Source: Gemmatimonas sp. UBA7669
Lineage (GTDB): Bacteria; Gemmatimonadota; Gemmatimonadetes; Gemmatimonadales; Gemmatimonadaceae
Direction of reading: 5' to 3'
Assembly (NCBI RefSeq): GCF_002483225.1
Contig: NZ_DLHL01000056.1
Coordinates: 26,020 to 90,019 of the forward strand
Length of the DNA stretch: 64,000 nucleotides
Shown: positions 42,701-52,009 of the stretch, one piece after another
Position numbering within the stretch: the first letter of the stretch is position 1
Layout: each line of letters starts with the position of its first letter
Notes under the pieces: model-generated
Told to the model about the DNA's origin: nothing
Database searches by the model: none
Seen by the model: the letters and a program-made list of their open reading frames with translations, nothing else
Program-made: the position numbers and the translations under genes

Positions 42701-42747
42701 GAGAGGCCACGCCTCACGGCGCGAATGCCGTGTGGCGTGACATGGCA

Positions 42748-42790
42748 AGACAAAGCGGCCCCGGTGAATGCACCGGGGCCGCTTTGTCTC
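42748..42790 (+). terminator. gyrB terminator hairpin
   Basis: An 18 bp perfect inverted repeat (42749-42766 with 42771-42788) with an AATG loop lies about 50 bases after the gyrB stop. The U-tract is short (GCTTTGTCT), but the minus strand also reads GCTTTGTCTTGCC after the hairpin, so it may end transcripts from both sides. Confidence 0.75.
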
Positions 42791-42907
42791 ATGCCCCCCG
42801 GATGTCACACTCAGCGAAACGGATCGCTGAATCGCGCATCGCGCGGAAAGACCGCGTGGGTCGCATGCGCTGATTCAAGCGCGGCGTGAACGTCCTGGCT
42901 CTGTGAT

Positions 42908-44992
42908 CTAGGACAGTGGGCGAGACTCTTCCCCCACCTGCAGCAAACGCCTCGCCTCCGCGATGGCCTCACTGGTCCCCGCCAGCGCCAGAATATCCCC
43001 GACCTGCAGCACGTCACGGCCAACAGGGAGCAGCACCTGGTCGCCACCGCGGGTGATGGCGAGCACCACCGCGCCAGTGGACGAACGCAACTGCAAGTCC
43101 GCGAGTGAGCGACCGGCCGCGGGGCTGTCCATTGGAACCCGTACGGGCACTGGATCGCCAAGGCCGGGCACCACTTTGTACAGACGGTCGAGTGGTGGTG
43201 GGGATTCCACGGCGGGAGTCGTATCCGGCGCCATCTGCCGACCCAGTGCCGCCAGAATGATTTGCGCACCCGCCTGCGTGTGTCCCTGCAGTTCGGTGGT
43301 GCTGCGCCAGAAGGCCACAATGAACCAGGTCAGCACGAGGCCCAGCAGCAGCGGTGCTCGACCAAAGGGCACGAACGGTGCCGTGACGGCCAGCAACGGC
43401 ACACCCACCAGCGAGACGATGGCCAATTGCAGGGTCGCGACCAATGCACGCCGCGGCGCGGCTGCGTAGTCGAGTCGCTTTTCGTCTTCGCGCGGGAGGG
43501 CGCGCGCGGCCAACAGCATGCCGAGCGTGCGCGCCATGCGCACGATGCCCACAAACAACGGCACCGCCACCAGTGCGGCACCCGCCAGGACCACCACATC
43601 AGCAGCGGTTGGCGTAAGACCTACTCCGCTGACCAGGCGGACAGACAGCACCTCCCGCTCCACAGCGGTACCGATGATCACACCAGCCAGCAGCGCCGCA
43701 TCGAGTACGAGCCAGCGCACTTTGCGCTTGACGAGCAACTGCGTATTGCGCTCGACCGGCGTGCGACGAAGCCGCTCGATCCAGGTACCATAGAGGCTCA
43801 CGAACGTCTGCAGCGGACGCGGCAGGTGCCGGTCCACCCACGCCGACACGGGGTCAGCCGCGCGAATGAACAGCGGCGTGGTGAGCGTGGTGATCGCCGA
43901 CACGGCCACCGCAACCGGATACACAAAATCCCGCGTCGCGCCGTTGGCCAACCCCACACCGGCGATGATGAACGAAAACTCGCCGATCTGTGTGAGGCTC
44001 ATGCCGGCCTTGGTGGCCGTGCGCGCATCATTGCCGCTGAGAAATGCCCCTACGGTCACGGCCAGCAGCTTGCCGCTCATGACCACCACCGTGAACAGCA
44101 CCACGGCCACCCAGTTCTCCGCGATGAGACGCGGATCGATCATCATGCCCACCGACACGAAGAACACCGCCGCGAACATGTCACGCACACCGGCGATCGC
44201 ATGCTCCACCTTGTGCGATTCACCCGACTCGGCAACCAGCGAGCCCGCGATGAACGCGCCCAGCGCCACCGAGTAGCCGAAGTTGAGAGCCAACAACGCG
44301 GCGGCAAAGCAGATGCCCAGGCTCACCACCAGCGTCGTTTCCGCGCGATCAAGCTTGATGACATGTCGCACCAGTCTCGGCACCACCAGCAGACCAACAC
44401 CCACCAGGCCCACCAGGAACGCGCCAAGCCTCCCGGCGGTGACCAACAGCGACCCCGCACTCACGCCGCCACTGGCCGACATCGTGGTGAGCGCGGCAAT
44501 CAGCAGAATGCAAATGAGGTCTTCAAAGATGAGAATGCCGAAGACGAGATCGACAAACCGCCCCTTTACACCCTGCTCGGCAAAAGCCTTCACAATGATG
44601 GTCGTGGACGAAATGGCCACGATGGCGCCGGCATAGATGCTTTCAAGCAGAGTCCAGCCGAGGAGTTGTGCCGCACCAAAACCGAACAGCGCCATGGCAC
44701 TGCAGTCGATGAGGGCGACAAACCCAGACGTGGCCCCTACCTGGGCGAGTCGGCGCAGACTGAATTCGAGCCCGAGACCGAACATGAGCAGGATGACGCC
44801 CAGTTCGGACAGCGCGCTCACCATTTGCACATCCACGTTCAAGGGGATGGGCAGATGCGGTCCGACAATCATGCCAGCCAGGAGGTAGCCGAAGACGACC
44901 GGCTGCCGGATGCGCTGGAACACGAACGTGGTAACCGCCGCCACGCACAGAATGAGCGCGAGGTTGGTGAGAAACGCGTGCGCGTCGGGCAT
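42908..44992 (-). CDS. CPA2-family cation:proton antiporter with RCK_C domain
   Basis: The 694-residue protein is a KefB/KefC-like monovalent cation/proton antiporter. The first about 385 residues carry 12 or so membrane spans with the SELGVILLMFGLGLEFS and GAFIAGSLVAES motifs. Four further hydrophobic segments follow (about 425-560). The C-terminal about 75 residues (VRVPMDSPAAGRSLADL, DVLQVGDILALAGTSEAI) match an RCK_C/TrkA-C ligand domain. No KTN nucleotide-binding domain is present. Potassium or sodium transport cannot be told from the sequence. Confidence 0.88.
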   Translation of the reverse strand: MPDAHAFLTNLALILCVAAVTTFVFQRIRQPVVFGYLLAGMIVGPHLPIPLNVDVQMVSALSELGVILLMFGLGLEFSLRRLAQVGATSGFVALIDCSAMALFGFGAAQLLGWTLLESIYAGAIVAISSTTIIVKAFAEQGVKGRFVDLVFGILIFEDLICILLIAALTTMSASGGVSAGSLLVTAGRLGAFLVGLVGVGLLVVPRLVRHVIKLDRAETTLVVSLGICFAAALLALNFGYSVALGAFIAGSLVAESGESHKVEHAIAGVRDMFAAVFFVSVGMMIDPRLIAENWVAVVLFTVVVMSGKLLAVTVGAFLSGNDARTATKAGMSLTQIGEFSFIIAGVGLANGATRDFVYPVAVAVSAITTLTTPLFIRAADPVSAWVDRHLPRPLQTFVSLYGTWIERLRRTPVERNTQLLVKRKVRWLVLDAALLAGVIIGTAVEREVLSVRLVSGVGLTPTAADVVVLAGAALVAVPLFVGIVRMARTLGMLLAARALPREDEKRLDYAAAPRRALVATLQLAIVSLVGVPLLAVTAPFVPFGRAPLLLGLVLTWFIVAFWRSTTELQGHTQAGAQIILAALGRQMAPDTTPAVESPPPLDRLYKVVPGLGDPVPVRVPMDSPAAGRSLADLQLRSSTGAVVLAITRGGDQVLLPVGRDVLQVGDILALAGTSEAIAEARRLLQVGEESRPLS

Positions 44993-45012
44993 GGCCCCTC
45001 GGGAAGTCCGTC

Positions 45013-45053
45013 AAGAAAAACAAAGACCCGGTCGTCAGCACGACGACCGGGTC
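45013..45053 (-). terminator. intrinsic terminator of the 81-aa membrane protein gene
   Basis: A 12 bp perfect stem (GACCCGGTCGTC at 45025-45036 pairing with 45042-45053) is followed on the minus strand by TTTGTTTTT. It lies 28 bases after the small membrane-protein stop and 20 bases before the antiporter gene. Confidence 0.85.
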
Positions 45054-45080
45054 AGGATCAATCACCCACCGCCGCGACAC

Positions 45081-45326
45081 TCAGGGCGTCTGATACTCAC
45101 CCTTGGCCTGGCGACTCAGCTGGCGCGAGAAATTGAGCGCGACCGTGATGAGCGCGGCAAACAGCACCGTGAAGGCGATGTAGCACACCGTGGTGACCGT
45201 GGGCTCCATGCCGCCCGTGGGGCTCGGCGTGGCGATGTACATGACCAGACCGTACAGACCGAGCAACGGCAGCACGGCAGCGGCCGCCACCAGGCTGAGC
45301 AGGCGATTCGTGGACGGAGAGAGCAT
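45081..45326 (-). CDS. small two-helix membrane protein, unknown
   Basis: The 81-residue product (ATG at 45326) has two hydrophobic segments (about 11-32 and 44-66) and a basic C-terminus (SRQLSRQAKGEYQTP). A longer reading frame upstream is out of character. No family is recognised. A strong terminator follows, and deoA is 110 bases upstream on the same strand. Confidence 0.6.
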   Translation of the reverse strand: MLSPSTNRLLSLVAAAAVLPLLGLYGLVMYIATPSPTGGMEPTVTTVCYIAFTVLFAALITVALNFSRQLSRQAKGEYQTP

Positions 45327-45435
45327 CGCGCGACAGGCATGGGCGCTGAGAGCGCCAGTGAAGAACTCGCGACGTGCCGGACTGCTGGCAATCGCTGACC
45401 TGCCAAAGGTAAGGGGTGAGGCCGGCTGCCGGTAG

Positions 45436-46770
45436 CTAGTCCAGTTCCCAGAGCTGCACGCCGGCCTCAGTGACGCGGTGGGAAATGAGCGGCAGAGGCG
45501 GCTCCGCGTCGTCGGCCACCCGAATGGCGCCGGCAAGCGCCTCGCGCCCCCGCTGGATGCCTGTCGCGTCGGCCGCAAAGATCGTGGCCAGTGGCTCGCC
45601 CGCCCGCACCACGTCCCCTGGCCGGGCCGTGATGACAAAGCCCACGGAAGCGTCGACCTGGTCTTCCACCCGCGTCCGGCCGCCGCCCAAGGCGGTGATG
45701 CCCCGCCCCACCGCGCGCGGTTCGACCTGTGCCACCACACCGGCACGGGTGGCCACGAACAGCTCCACTTCGGCCGCCTGCGGCAGAATGGACGGGTCGT
45801 CCACCACGGCCGGGTTGCCACCCTGTGCCTCGATGATCTGCTGAAAGCGCTCAGCGGCCTTGCCGCTGGAAATGGCCACCTCCATGCGGCGACGGGCCTC
45901 ATCACGATCGGCGGCGGCGCCACCCAGCAGCAGCATTTCAGCGCCCAGGGCATAGGTCACCGCCATCAGATCCGGCGGGCCTTCTCCGCGCAGCGCCATG
46001 ATGGACTCCTCCACCTCGAGCGCATTGCCACAGGCGCGGCCCAACGGGCGGTCCATGGCCGTGAGGAGCGCCACCACCGGGCAGCCGTGATCGGCCCCAA
46101 GCGAGACCATGGTCTGCGCGAGCTCGAGTCCGCGATCAAGCTCCGGAAGAAAGGCACCCGAGCCGCGCTTCACGTCGAGCACCAGGCCGGTCAGGCCCTC
46201 GGCCAGCTTCTTGGACATGATGCTGGCGGCAATGAGGGGAATGCTCTCGACGGTGCTGGTGGCGTCGCGCAGCGCATAGAGCTTGCGGTCGGCCGGTGCG
46301 ATCTCGCGCGTTTGTCCAATCAGAGCGCAGCCGAGGGTCTCGAGCTGACGGGTGGCGGCCGCCAGCGTCAGGTCGGTGCGAAAACCGGGGATCGACTCGA
46401 GCTTGTCGAGGGTACCTCCTGTGTGACCGAGCCCGCGCCCGGACATCATGGGCACGTTCACACCACAGGCGGCCACGAGGGGGGCCAGGACGAGGGATAC
46501 TTTGTCCCCCACACCACCGGTGGAGTGCTTGTCCACGCGGCCGCCACGCAGGTGGTCGAGGTCGAGCGTGGCACCGCTTTGCAGCATGGCGTCGGTCAGG
46601 CCCCCAAGTTCTTCGCGGTCGAGACCAACGAAGAATATGGCCATGGCGAGGGCCGCCATCTGGTAGTCAGGCACCGCTCCCGCAGCGTACTGCTGCATGA
46701 GCAGCCGCCACTCGGCGGGCGCAATGCGTCCGCCATCACGCTTCCGTTCGATCAGTGCACGCGCTTCCAT
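45436..46770 (-). CDS. deoA: thymidine phosphorylase / pyrimidine-nucleoside phosphorylase
   Basis: The 444-residue enzyme cleaves thymidine (and possibly uridine) with phosphate. The signature SGRGLGHTGGTLDKLES is near residues 109-125. KHSTGGVGDKVSLVLAP and the C-terminal PGDVVRAGEPLATI domain complete the fold. Whether it is DeoA or the broader Pdp type cannot be settled by eye. It is divergent from the TPR protein gene with only five bases between starts. Confidence 0.92.
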   Translation of the reverse strand: MEARALIERKRDGGRIAPAEWRLLMQQYAAGAVPDYQMAALAMAIFFVGLDREELGGLTDAMLQSGATLDLDHLRGGRVDKHSTGGVGDKVSLVLAPLVAACGVNVPMMSGRGLGHTGGTLDKLESIPGFRTDLTLAAATRQLETLGCALIGQTREIAPADRKLYALRDATSTVESIPLIAASIMSKKLAEGLTGLVLDVKRGSGAFLPELDRGLELAQTMVSLGADHGCPVVALLTAMDRPLGRACGNALEVEESIMALRGEGPPDLMAVTYALGAEMLLLGGAAADRDEARRRMEVAISSGKAAERFQQIIEAQGGNPAVVDDPSILPQAAEVELFVATRAGVVAQVEPRAVGRGITALGGGRTRVEDQVDASVGFVITARPGDVVRAGEPLATIFAADATGIQRGREALAGAIRVADDAEPPLPLISHRVTEAGVQLWELD

Positions 46771-46775
46771 ACGTC

Positions 46776-47630
46776 ATGCCAAGCTACACCTACATTTCGC
46801 CGCGTGCACTCTGCACCGGGCTGCTGCTGCTGGGGTCGGCCACACTGTGGCCGGGCCTGGTCAGGGCCCAGGGGAGTGCAGTGGCACCGAGCGGAGCGGG
46901 TGCAGCGTCATCCACCCTTGGCGGCGCCGGGGTGGAGGCCCTTGTGGCGCAGGGCGACCGTGAGAGCGCCGCGCGTCGCTCTGCGGCGGCCCTGGCCTTG
47001 TTTGAACGCGCGGTGGCGGTCGACGGGCGTCATGCGCCGGCGCTCTGGCGCGCGGCACGTGAGGCGGTGGACCTTGGCGAGGTCGAGGGCGACACACAAA
47101 AGCGCAGCGCGCTGTACGCCCGCGCGGTGACGCATGCGCGCCGGGCGGTGGAGGTCGCGCCCACCGAGGCGGAGGCCCGGTTTCAGCTGGCGCGCGCGGT
47201 CGGGCGTACTGCCCTGACACTCGGTCCACGGGACCGCGTGAAGTTCGCCACCGAAGTGCGCGATCATGCACTCGAAGCCTTGCGACTGGACGCGCGCCAT
47301 GCCGGTGCGCTGCACGTGCTGGGGGTGTGGCACGCCGAAGTGATGCGGCTCAATGGCTTCACGCGCGCCATGGCGCGCACGTTTCTGGGCGGCAAGGTGT
47401 TTGAATCGGCCAGTTGGGCCGAAGCCGTGCGTCACCTGGAAGAATCCGTGCGCATCGAGCCCACACGGCTGGTACACCGACTTGACCTGGCGCGCATATA
47501 CCGCGACATGGGCCGCCGGGCCGATGCACGTGCCTCGTATGAAGCGGCTCTGCGGTCGCCGCTCATTGACGCCAACGACGAGTACTACCGGCAGAGCGCC
47601 GAAGCCGAGCTCCGGCGCCTGCCGCGGTAG
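46776..47630 (+). CDS. secreted TPR-like protein
   Basis: The 284-residue protein has a signal peptide (TGLLLLGSATLWPGLVRAQG, cleavage after about residue 32) and TPR-like helix pairs: ALFERAVAVDGRHAPALWRA, HARRAVEVAPTEAEARFQLA, HALEALRLDARHAGALHVLG and HLEESVRIEPTRLVHRLDLA. The layout resembles RMD-type TPR proteins. ATG at 46776 chosen; another start at 46755 would overlap the divergent deoA start. Confidence 0.65.
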   Translation: MPSYTYISPRALCTGLLLLGSATLWPGLVRAQGSAVAPSGAGAASSTLGGAGVEALVAQGDRESAARRSAAALALFERAVAVDGRHAPALWRAAREAVDLGEVEGDTQKRSALYARAVTHARRAVEVAPTEAEARFQLARAVGRTALTLGPRDRVKFATEVRDHALEALRLDARHAGALHVLGVWHAEVMRLNGFTRAMARTFLGGKVFESASWAEAVRHLEESVRIEPTRLVHRLDLARIYRDMGRRADARASYEAALRSPLIDANDEYYRQSAEAELRRLPR

Positions 47631-47648
47631 GTCCCCGTCTCGCGGGTG

Positions 47649-47990
47649 CTACCAGCGCCCGCCGTTTCGGACCGTGTCGCGCACGGTTTCGCGGGCGCCG
47701 TCCACCAATGCACGACCGCGCTTCATGCCGCGCCGCGCCAGACGTCGCGCCGAGCGGGTGGTTTCGTCCCGCAGCTCCTCCACGGCATCGGTGCTGCGAT
47801 CGTAGAGGCGACGCGCGCCGCGCCGCAGTTGGCGCCGTGTGTCCGCGCCGCTGGCCGGCGCGAGCAGGAGCGCCGCACCTGCGCCCAGGGCCAACCCGAT
47901 CAGTACGCCCACGCCAAGGGCTCTCGGGTCGAGCCGGCCACCCTGCTCGTGTTCCGAATCGTGCTCGTCGTGTGTGTCGCGTCCGAACAT
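47649..47990 (-). CDS. YtxH-domain protein
   Basis: The 113-residue protein starts at the ATG at 47990 after an AGGAGGC ribosome-binding site. It has an acidic start, one membrane helix (VGVLIGLALGAGAALLLAP) followed by the YtxH motif SGADTRRQLRRGARRL, and an Arg-rich cationic C-terminus. Such proteins accompany stress or envelope functions; the role is unknown. It is divergent from ligA. Confidence 0.8.
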   Translation of the reverse strand: MFGRDTHDEHDSEHEQGGRLDPRALGVGVLIGLALGAGAALLLAPASGADTRRQLRRGARRLYDRSTDAVEELRDETTRSARRLARRGMKRGRALVDGARETVRDTVRNGGRW

Positions 47991-48094
47991 GCTGCCTCCT
48001 GCGCGTGCTGCGCGATGATGTGGAATGGAAATATGGCCCGCGAAGCGACGGACCATCAGGGTGACGAATCGCACGGCGGCGGTAGATTCCCGGC

Positions 48095-50119
48095 ATGACT
48101 GCCGTGCCCCCGTCCATCGCCCAGCGCGCCGAATCACTGCGACTGCAACTCAGCCGTGCGCAGTACGAGTACTACGTGCTCGACGCCCCCGTCCTCTCAG
48201 ATGCGGAATACGACCGTTTGTTCCGCGAACTGCAGGACCTGGAGCACCAATACCCCACACTGCGTACAGAAGATTCACCGACCCAGCGAGTCGGTGCGCC
48301 GGTGCAGGCGTCACTGGCCACGCATCGCCACCTCGTGCGCATGATGTCGCTCGACAATGCGTTCAACGACGACGAGTTGCGCGACTTCGAGAAATCGATC
48401 GAGCGGGTCGTTGGTGATGCCGTGCACAAATCCGGATACACCGTCGAACTCAAAATCGACGGCGCGGCGGTGGCCCTCACGTATCGCGACGGCGTGTTGG
48501 TGACGGCTGCGACACGCGGCGACGGAACCGAAGGCGAAGATGTGACGGCGAACGTGCGCACCATCGGCGGTGTGCCGCTGCGTCTGCTGGGCGACGGGCA
48601 TCCACCACTGATGGAGATTCGTGGCGAGATCTATCTGCCATTCGCCGGCTTCGAGCGCATGAACGACGCGCGCGTGGCGGCGGGCGAACCGGTGTACGTG
48701 AACCCGCGCAACGCGGCCGCCGGATCACTGCGTCAGCTCGATCCCTCCATCACGGCGCAGCGCCCGCTGCGATTCTTCGGCTACGCGGCCGTGTTGCCCG
48801 ATGGGCGCGTTCCCGCGCGCACGCAATGGGATCTGCTCGAGCAGTTGAGTGCCTGGGGCATTCCGGTGGCACCGCACCGCGCGCGCTGCGACACCATGGC
48901 CGAAGTCGCAGCGTGGGCGCACACGGTGGAACACGAAACGCGCGCGCAGTTGGGATTTGCCATCGACGGTGGCGTGGTGAAGCTCAATGACGTGGCGCTG
49001 CAGGATGAGTTGGGTGTGCGCAACGATCGCACGCCGCGCTGGGCCGTCGCGCGCAAGTTCGCTCCGGACATGGCCGTCACACGTCTCGAGCGGATCGATG
49101 TGAATGTGGGCCGCACGGGTGTGCTGACACCCTTTGCCGTGCTCGATCCGGTGGAAGTGGGCGGTGCCACGGTCACGTTTGCCTCGCTGCACAACGCGGA
49201 TCAGATCGCGGCCAAGGATCTGCGCGAAGGCGACATGGTGCAGGTGGTGCGGGCCGGCGACGTGATTCCCTACGTGCTGGGGCCGGTGCCGGAGCGCCGC
49301 ACAGGCAGTGAACAGCCCTGGCAGATGCCCACACACTGCCCGCGCTGTCAGACGGCCGTTGTGCGCGAAGGCGAGGACGTGGCCACCTACTGCCCCAACG
49401 TGGCGTGTCCAGGGCGGCAGCTTGAAGGGCTCGTGCACTTTGCGAGCAAGGACGCCATGGACATCGACGGCCTGTCCTATGCACGTCTGCAACAGCTGCT
49501 TGATGCCGATCTCGTACACGATTGTGCCGATCTGTTCGACGTGACCGTGGCGCAGCTCGTGACCCTCGAGCGCTTCGGCCAGAAGAGCGCTGAGAATCTG
49601 GTGCAGGCCATGCAGACCGCCAAGCAGCAGCCCCTTTCGCGTCTGCTCTTCGCGCTCGGCATTCGCCACGTGGGCGCACAGGCGGCGCAATTGCTGGCGC
49701 GGCAGTTCGGCAGCATGGACGCGCTCATGTCCGCGACGCCCGAGCAACTGGCGGCGGTGCGTGGCATCGGGGATATCATCGCCCAATCAGTCGGCGAGTA
49801 CTTCGCCAATCCCAGTGTGCGGGATCTGGTGGAGCGTATGCGGGCCCGTGGACTGCGCTTCGACGAGCCCAACGCGGTACAGGCCGATGGGCCGCTCACC
49901 GGCGCCACCGTGGTCATTACCGGCACCCTGCCCACCCTGTCGCGCGGTGAGGCCACGGCGCTCGTGGAGCAGGCGGGCGGCCGGGTGACGAGCAGCGTGT
50001 CCCGTAAGACCACCTTCGTAGTGGCTGGCGAAGAGGCGGGCAGCAAGCTGGACAAGGCCAGGGAGCTTGGTGTCGAGGTGATCGACGAGGCCGAGCTGCG
50101 GCGGCGGGCCTCGGCGTGA
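48095..50119 (+). CDS. ligA: NAD-dependent DNA ligase
   Basis: LigA (674 aa) seals nicks using NAD. The adenylated lysine is K120 in LKIDG. Domain Ia (YYVLDAPVLSDAEYDRLFREL) binds NMN, and the zinc finger is CPRC...CPNVAC. Helix-hairpin-helix motifs cover about 500-580 (GIRHVGAQAAQLLA, GIGDIIAQSV), and a C-terminal BRCT domain starts near 593 (TGATVVITGTLPTLSR). All catalytic parts are present. Confidence 0.97.
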   Translation: MTAVPPSIAQRAESLRLQLSRAQYEYYVLDAPVLSDAEYDRLFRELQDLEHQYPTLRTEDSPTQRVGAPVQASLATHRHLVRMMSLDNAFNDDELRDFEKSIERVVGDAVHKSGYTVELKIDGAAVALTYRDGVLVTAATRGDGTEGEDVTANVRTIGGVPLRLLGDGHPPLMEIRGEIYLPFAGFERMNDARVAAGEPVYVNPRNAAAGSLRQLDPSITAQRPLRFFGYAAVLPDGRVPARTQWDLLEQLSAWGIPVAPHRARCDTMAEVAAWAHTVEHETRAQLGFAIDGGVVKLNDVALQDELGVRNDRTPRWAVARKFAPDMAVTRLERIDVNVGRTGVLTPFAVLDPVEVGGATVTFASLHNADQIAAKDLREGDMVQVVRAGDVIPYVLGPVPERRTGSEQPWQMPTHCPRCQTAVVREGEDVATYCPNVACPGRQLEGLVHFASKDAMDIDGLSYARLQQLLDADLVHDCADLFDVTVAQLVTLERFGQKSAENLVQAMQTAKQQPLSRLLFALGIRHVGAQAAQLLARQFGSMDALMSATPEQLAAVRGIGDIIAQSVGEYFANPSVRDLVERMRARGLRFDEPNAVQADGPLTGATVVITGTLPTLSRGEATALVEQAGGRVTSSVSRKTTFVVAGEEAGSKLDKARELGVEVIDEAELRRRASA

Positions 50120-50240
50120 GTTCGCCCGCGTGGGCGCGTCCAGCCGCTGCTCGGGCCGACTGGCCGAACAGCAACGGCACGGCTCGTCACAGCCCCGGAC
50201 GCTTGACGTGACCGCCTCCATTGGCGAGCGTCACGCTGAC

Positions 50241-50768
50241 ATGAGCCCTGCCCTGCCTCCGACCGCCCTGCGCCGCGTGAGCGTGCCCGCCGAACTCTTC
50301 GACGGGCTGCGTCTCGCGGCTGCCTCCGTGCCCGACGCCATACGCGACGCCGGCTTCGTGACCGGCCAGGCGCTGTACGACCAGTTTGCCGCCTGGCTGG
50401 ACGAGCAGGGTGAGACCGCGCCCGCCCACCTCGCGGACGACCGCTTTCCCTGGTTGCTGCAGGCCTTCTTTCACGACCTGGGCTGGGGCCGCGTCGAACT
50501 GGTGCCACTCAGCGAGGCCGTCATGTCGCTCGAGGCCAGTGAGTGGAGCGAGGCTGGCGAGTCGGGCGGCGGCTGCCCCGTGAGCGTCGGGGTGTTTGCC
50601 GGATTCTTTGGCCGACTGGCCGAAGCGCCCATTGCCGTGCTCGAAGTCAGCCCGGAGGGCGAAGCCGGCCGTGGCCGATTCCTGCTCGGCTCCGTGGACG
50701 TGATGGACTACGTGTGGGAAGCCATGCAGCGCGGCATTCCCTACGACCGGGCCGCCGCCAGCGCCTGA
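50241..50768 (+). CDS. V4R-like small-molecule sensor domain protein (tentative)
   Basis: The 175-residue product has no strong known signature. Its C-terminal half, with GGCPVSVGVFAGFFGRLAEAP (C112) followed by IAVLEVSPEGEAGRGRFLLG, resembles the V4R/4-vinyl-reductase fold (a Cys-containing helix then a beta-hairpin). Such domains often sense lipids or aromatics. The start is uncertain: ATG 50241 or a GTG at 50208. It follows ligA by 121 bases. Confidence 0.45.
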   Translation: MSPALPPTALRRVSVPAELFDGLRLAAASVPDAIRDAGFVTGQALYDQFAAWLDEQGETAPAHLADDRFPWLLQAFFHDLGWGRVELVPLSEAVMSLEASEWSEAGESGGGCPVSVGVFAGFFGRLAEAPIAVLEVSPEGEAGRGRFLLGSVDVMDYVWEAMQRGIPYDRAAASA

Positions 50769-50771
50769 CGC

Positions 50772-51305
50772 TCAGGGGTCCGTCAGGACCCCGGCATACT
50801 TGGGATTGGGGCGCAGCTCCCCGTCCACGAGCACTTCGCGGTCCCAGGGCAGGACGATCATGGCCTGCGTGGCAAGCGCATGATAGTCAGGGGCGTAGCT
50901 GCCAGTGCGAAAGCTGACTGCGGTGCGGACTTCGCGTGCACCGGCATTGACGATGGCACCCACTGCCAGTCGCAGCGTCTGCCCCGAGTCGCAGGTCTCG
51001 TCCACGAGCAGCACGCGCTTGTTGCGCACGTCGGCTGGCGCGGCCCCAAACACAGCGGGCGTTTCCCGCACCTGCGCTGCGCTGTAACGCCGCGAAATCA
51101 GGATGGAGTGAAACGGCAGGTCGAGTATGGCGGCGACGGCCGCACCGGGCACGACCCCCGCAGTGGCGACGCCCACGACCAGATCGGGCATCCATTCGCG
51201 CGCCACGCGCAGGGCCAGGGCGCGCGAGAGCTCACCGAACAGCGGCCAGTCGACGATGAGAACCCCTTTGTTGGGATCGGGGGCGTACGGCATGGGTCCT
51301 GACAT
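50772..51305 (-). CDS. purine phosphoribosyltransferase family protein
   Basis: The 177-residue protein starts at the ATG at 51305 after GGAG. The PRPP-binding loop is LLVDETCDSGQTL (100-111), where most family members have DDVxDTG; the second acidic residue is Glu and Thr is replaced by Ser. Residues around DLVVGVATAGVVPG and ILISRRY fit a xanthine/hypoxanthine-type transferase. Substrate is not determinable. Its stop lies three bases after the convergent V4R-like gene. Confidence 0.8.
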   Translation of the reverse strand: MSGPMPYAPDPNKGVLIVDWPLFGELSRALALRVAREWMPDLVVGVATAGVVPGAAVAAILDLPFHSILISRRYSAAQVRETPAVFGAAPADVRNKRVLLVDETCDSGQTLRLAVGAIVNAGAREVRTAVSFRTGSYAPDYHALATQAMIVLPWDREVLVDGELRPNPKYAGVLTDP

Positions 51306-51388
51306 CGTCAGCTCCGGAGGGGGATGGGGGAGTCTAGCCCCGGATGGGGTCACCGGCAACGCAGCGTGACAGGTGGCTCGCTGTGAGC

Positions 51389-51417
51389 TTGTAGCCACGC
51401 GGACGCGCCGATAGGTT
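51389..51417 (+). promoter_or_regulatory. promoter of the TPR-ParA-lipoprotein operon
   Basis: TTGTAG (51389-51394) and TAGGTT (51412-51417) are separated by 17 bases. The start would be near 51424, about 57 bases before the TPR gene ATG. The gap is the divergent region between the phosphoribosyltransferase and this operon. Confidence 0.5.
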
Positions 51418-51480
51418 AGCTCAGCACGATTCGGCGTGCCGAGTCTCTTCTTCTTTTCCCTCACGACACTCCGCGAGCCC

Positions 51481-52008
51481 ATGACCTGGTGGCGCCGTCT
51501 CGTGGGCGGCTCGTCCGGGCGCGATCCGCGCCAACCGGATTTCCTCTCTGAAGCGCTCGATCTCGAATCGCGCGGCGATTACGCGAACGCCCTCACATCG
51601 TACCGGCTCGCGCTGCGCGAGCATCCGGACGATCTGCGCGTGCTGCAGAACATCGCCATCGCCTTCTCCAAGACCGGTCAACCGGAGGAGGCCATCCGCA
51701 CCTATCGGCGCGCACTGCAACTCGACGCCGACCTGCCTGGCGCGCACTACGGCCTGGCCTTCCTGCTGCTCAAGCGTGGCGACACGGCGCATGCGGGCAT
51801 GCATCTCGAGGCCTTCCTGCGTGTGACGCGCGCCGACGACGCCGGGTCGGCGAAGTTTCGCGCGCATGCGGAGCGCACCCTGACGCAGCTCCAGGGCAAC
51901 GGATTCTCCGAACAGGCCGACGCGACGTCAGAGGACGGCATGCACGAGGCGCCTGGTGATGAGTCCGTCGCCGATGGCTGGACGGACGACCGCGCGCGTG
52001 AGGGCTGA
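51481..52008 (+). CDS. TPR protein
   Basis: The 175-residue protein has three TPR-like repeats: ALDLESRGDYANALTSYRLAL, NIAIAFSKTGQPEEAIRTYRRAL and YGLAFLLLKRGDTAHAGMHLEAF. An acidic C-terminal tail follows (EDGMHEAPGDE). It is first in an operon with an orphan ParA-like protein and a lipoprotein. Start at ATG 51481; an earlier in-frame ATG at 51436 lacks support. Confidence 0.75.
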   Translation: MTWWRRLVGGSSGRDPRQPDFLSEALDLESRGDYANALTSYRLALREHPDDLRVLQNIAIAFSKTGQPEEAIRTYRRALQLDADLPGAHYGLAFLLLKRGDTAHAGMHLEAFLRVTRADDAGSAKFRAHAERTLTQLQGNGFSEQADATSEDGMHEAPGDESVADGWTDDRAREG

Positions 52009-52009
52009 C

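Noticed and set aside
42811..42907. Possible small minus-strand gene after the antiporter
   Set aside because: The open frame here runs through the antiporter gene in another frame, its product lacks recognisable motifs, and no start or ribosome-binding site supports a separate gene.
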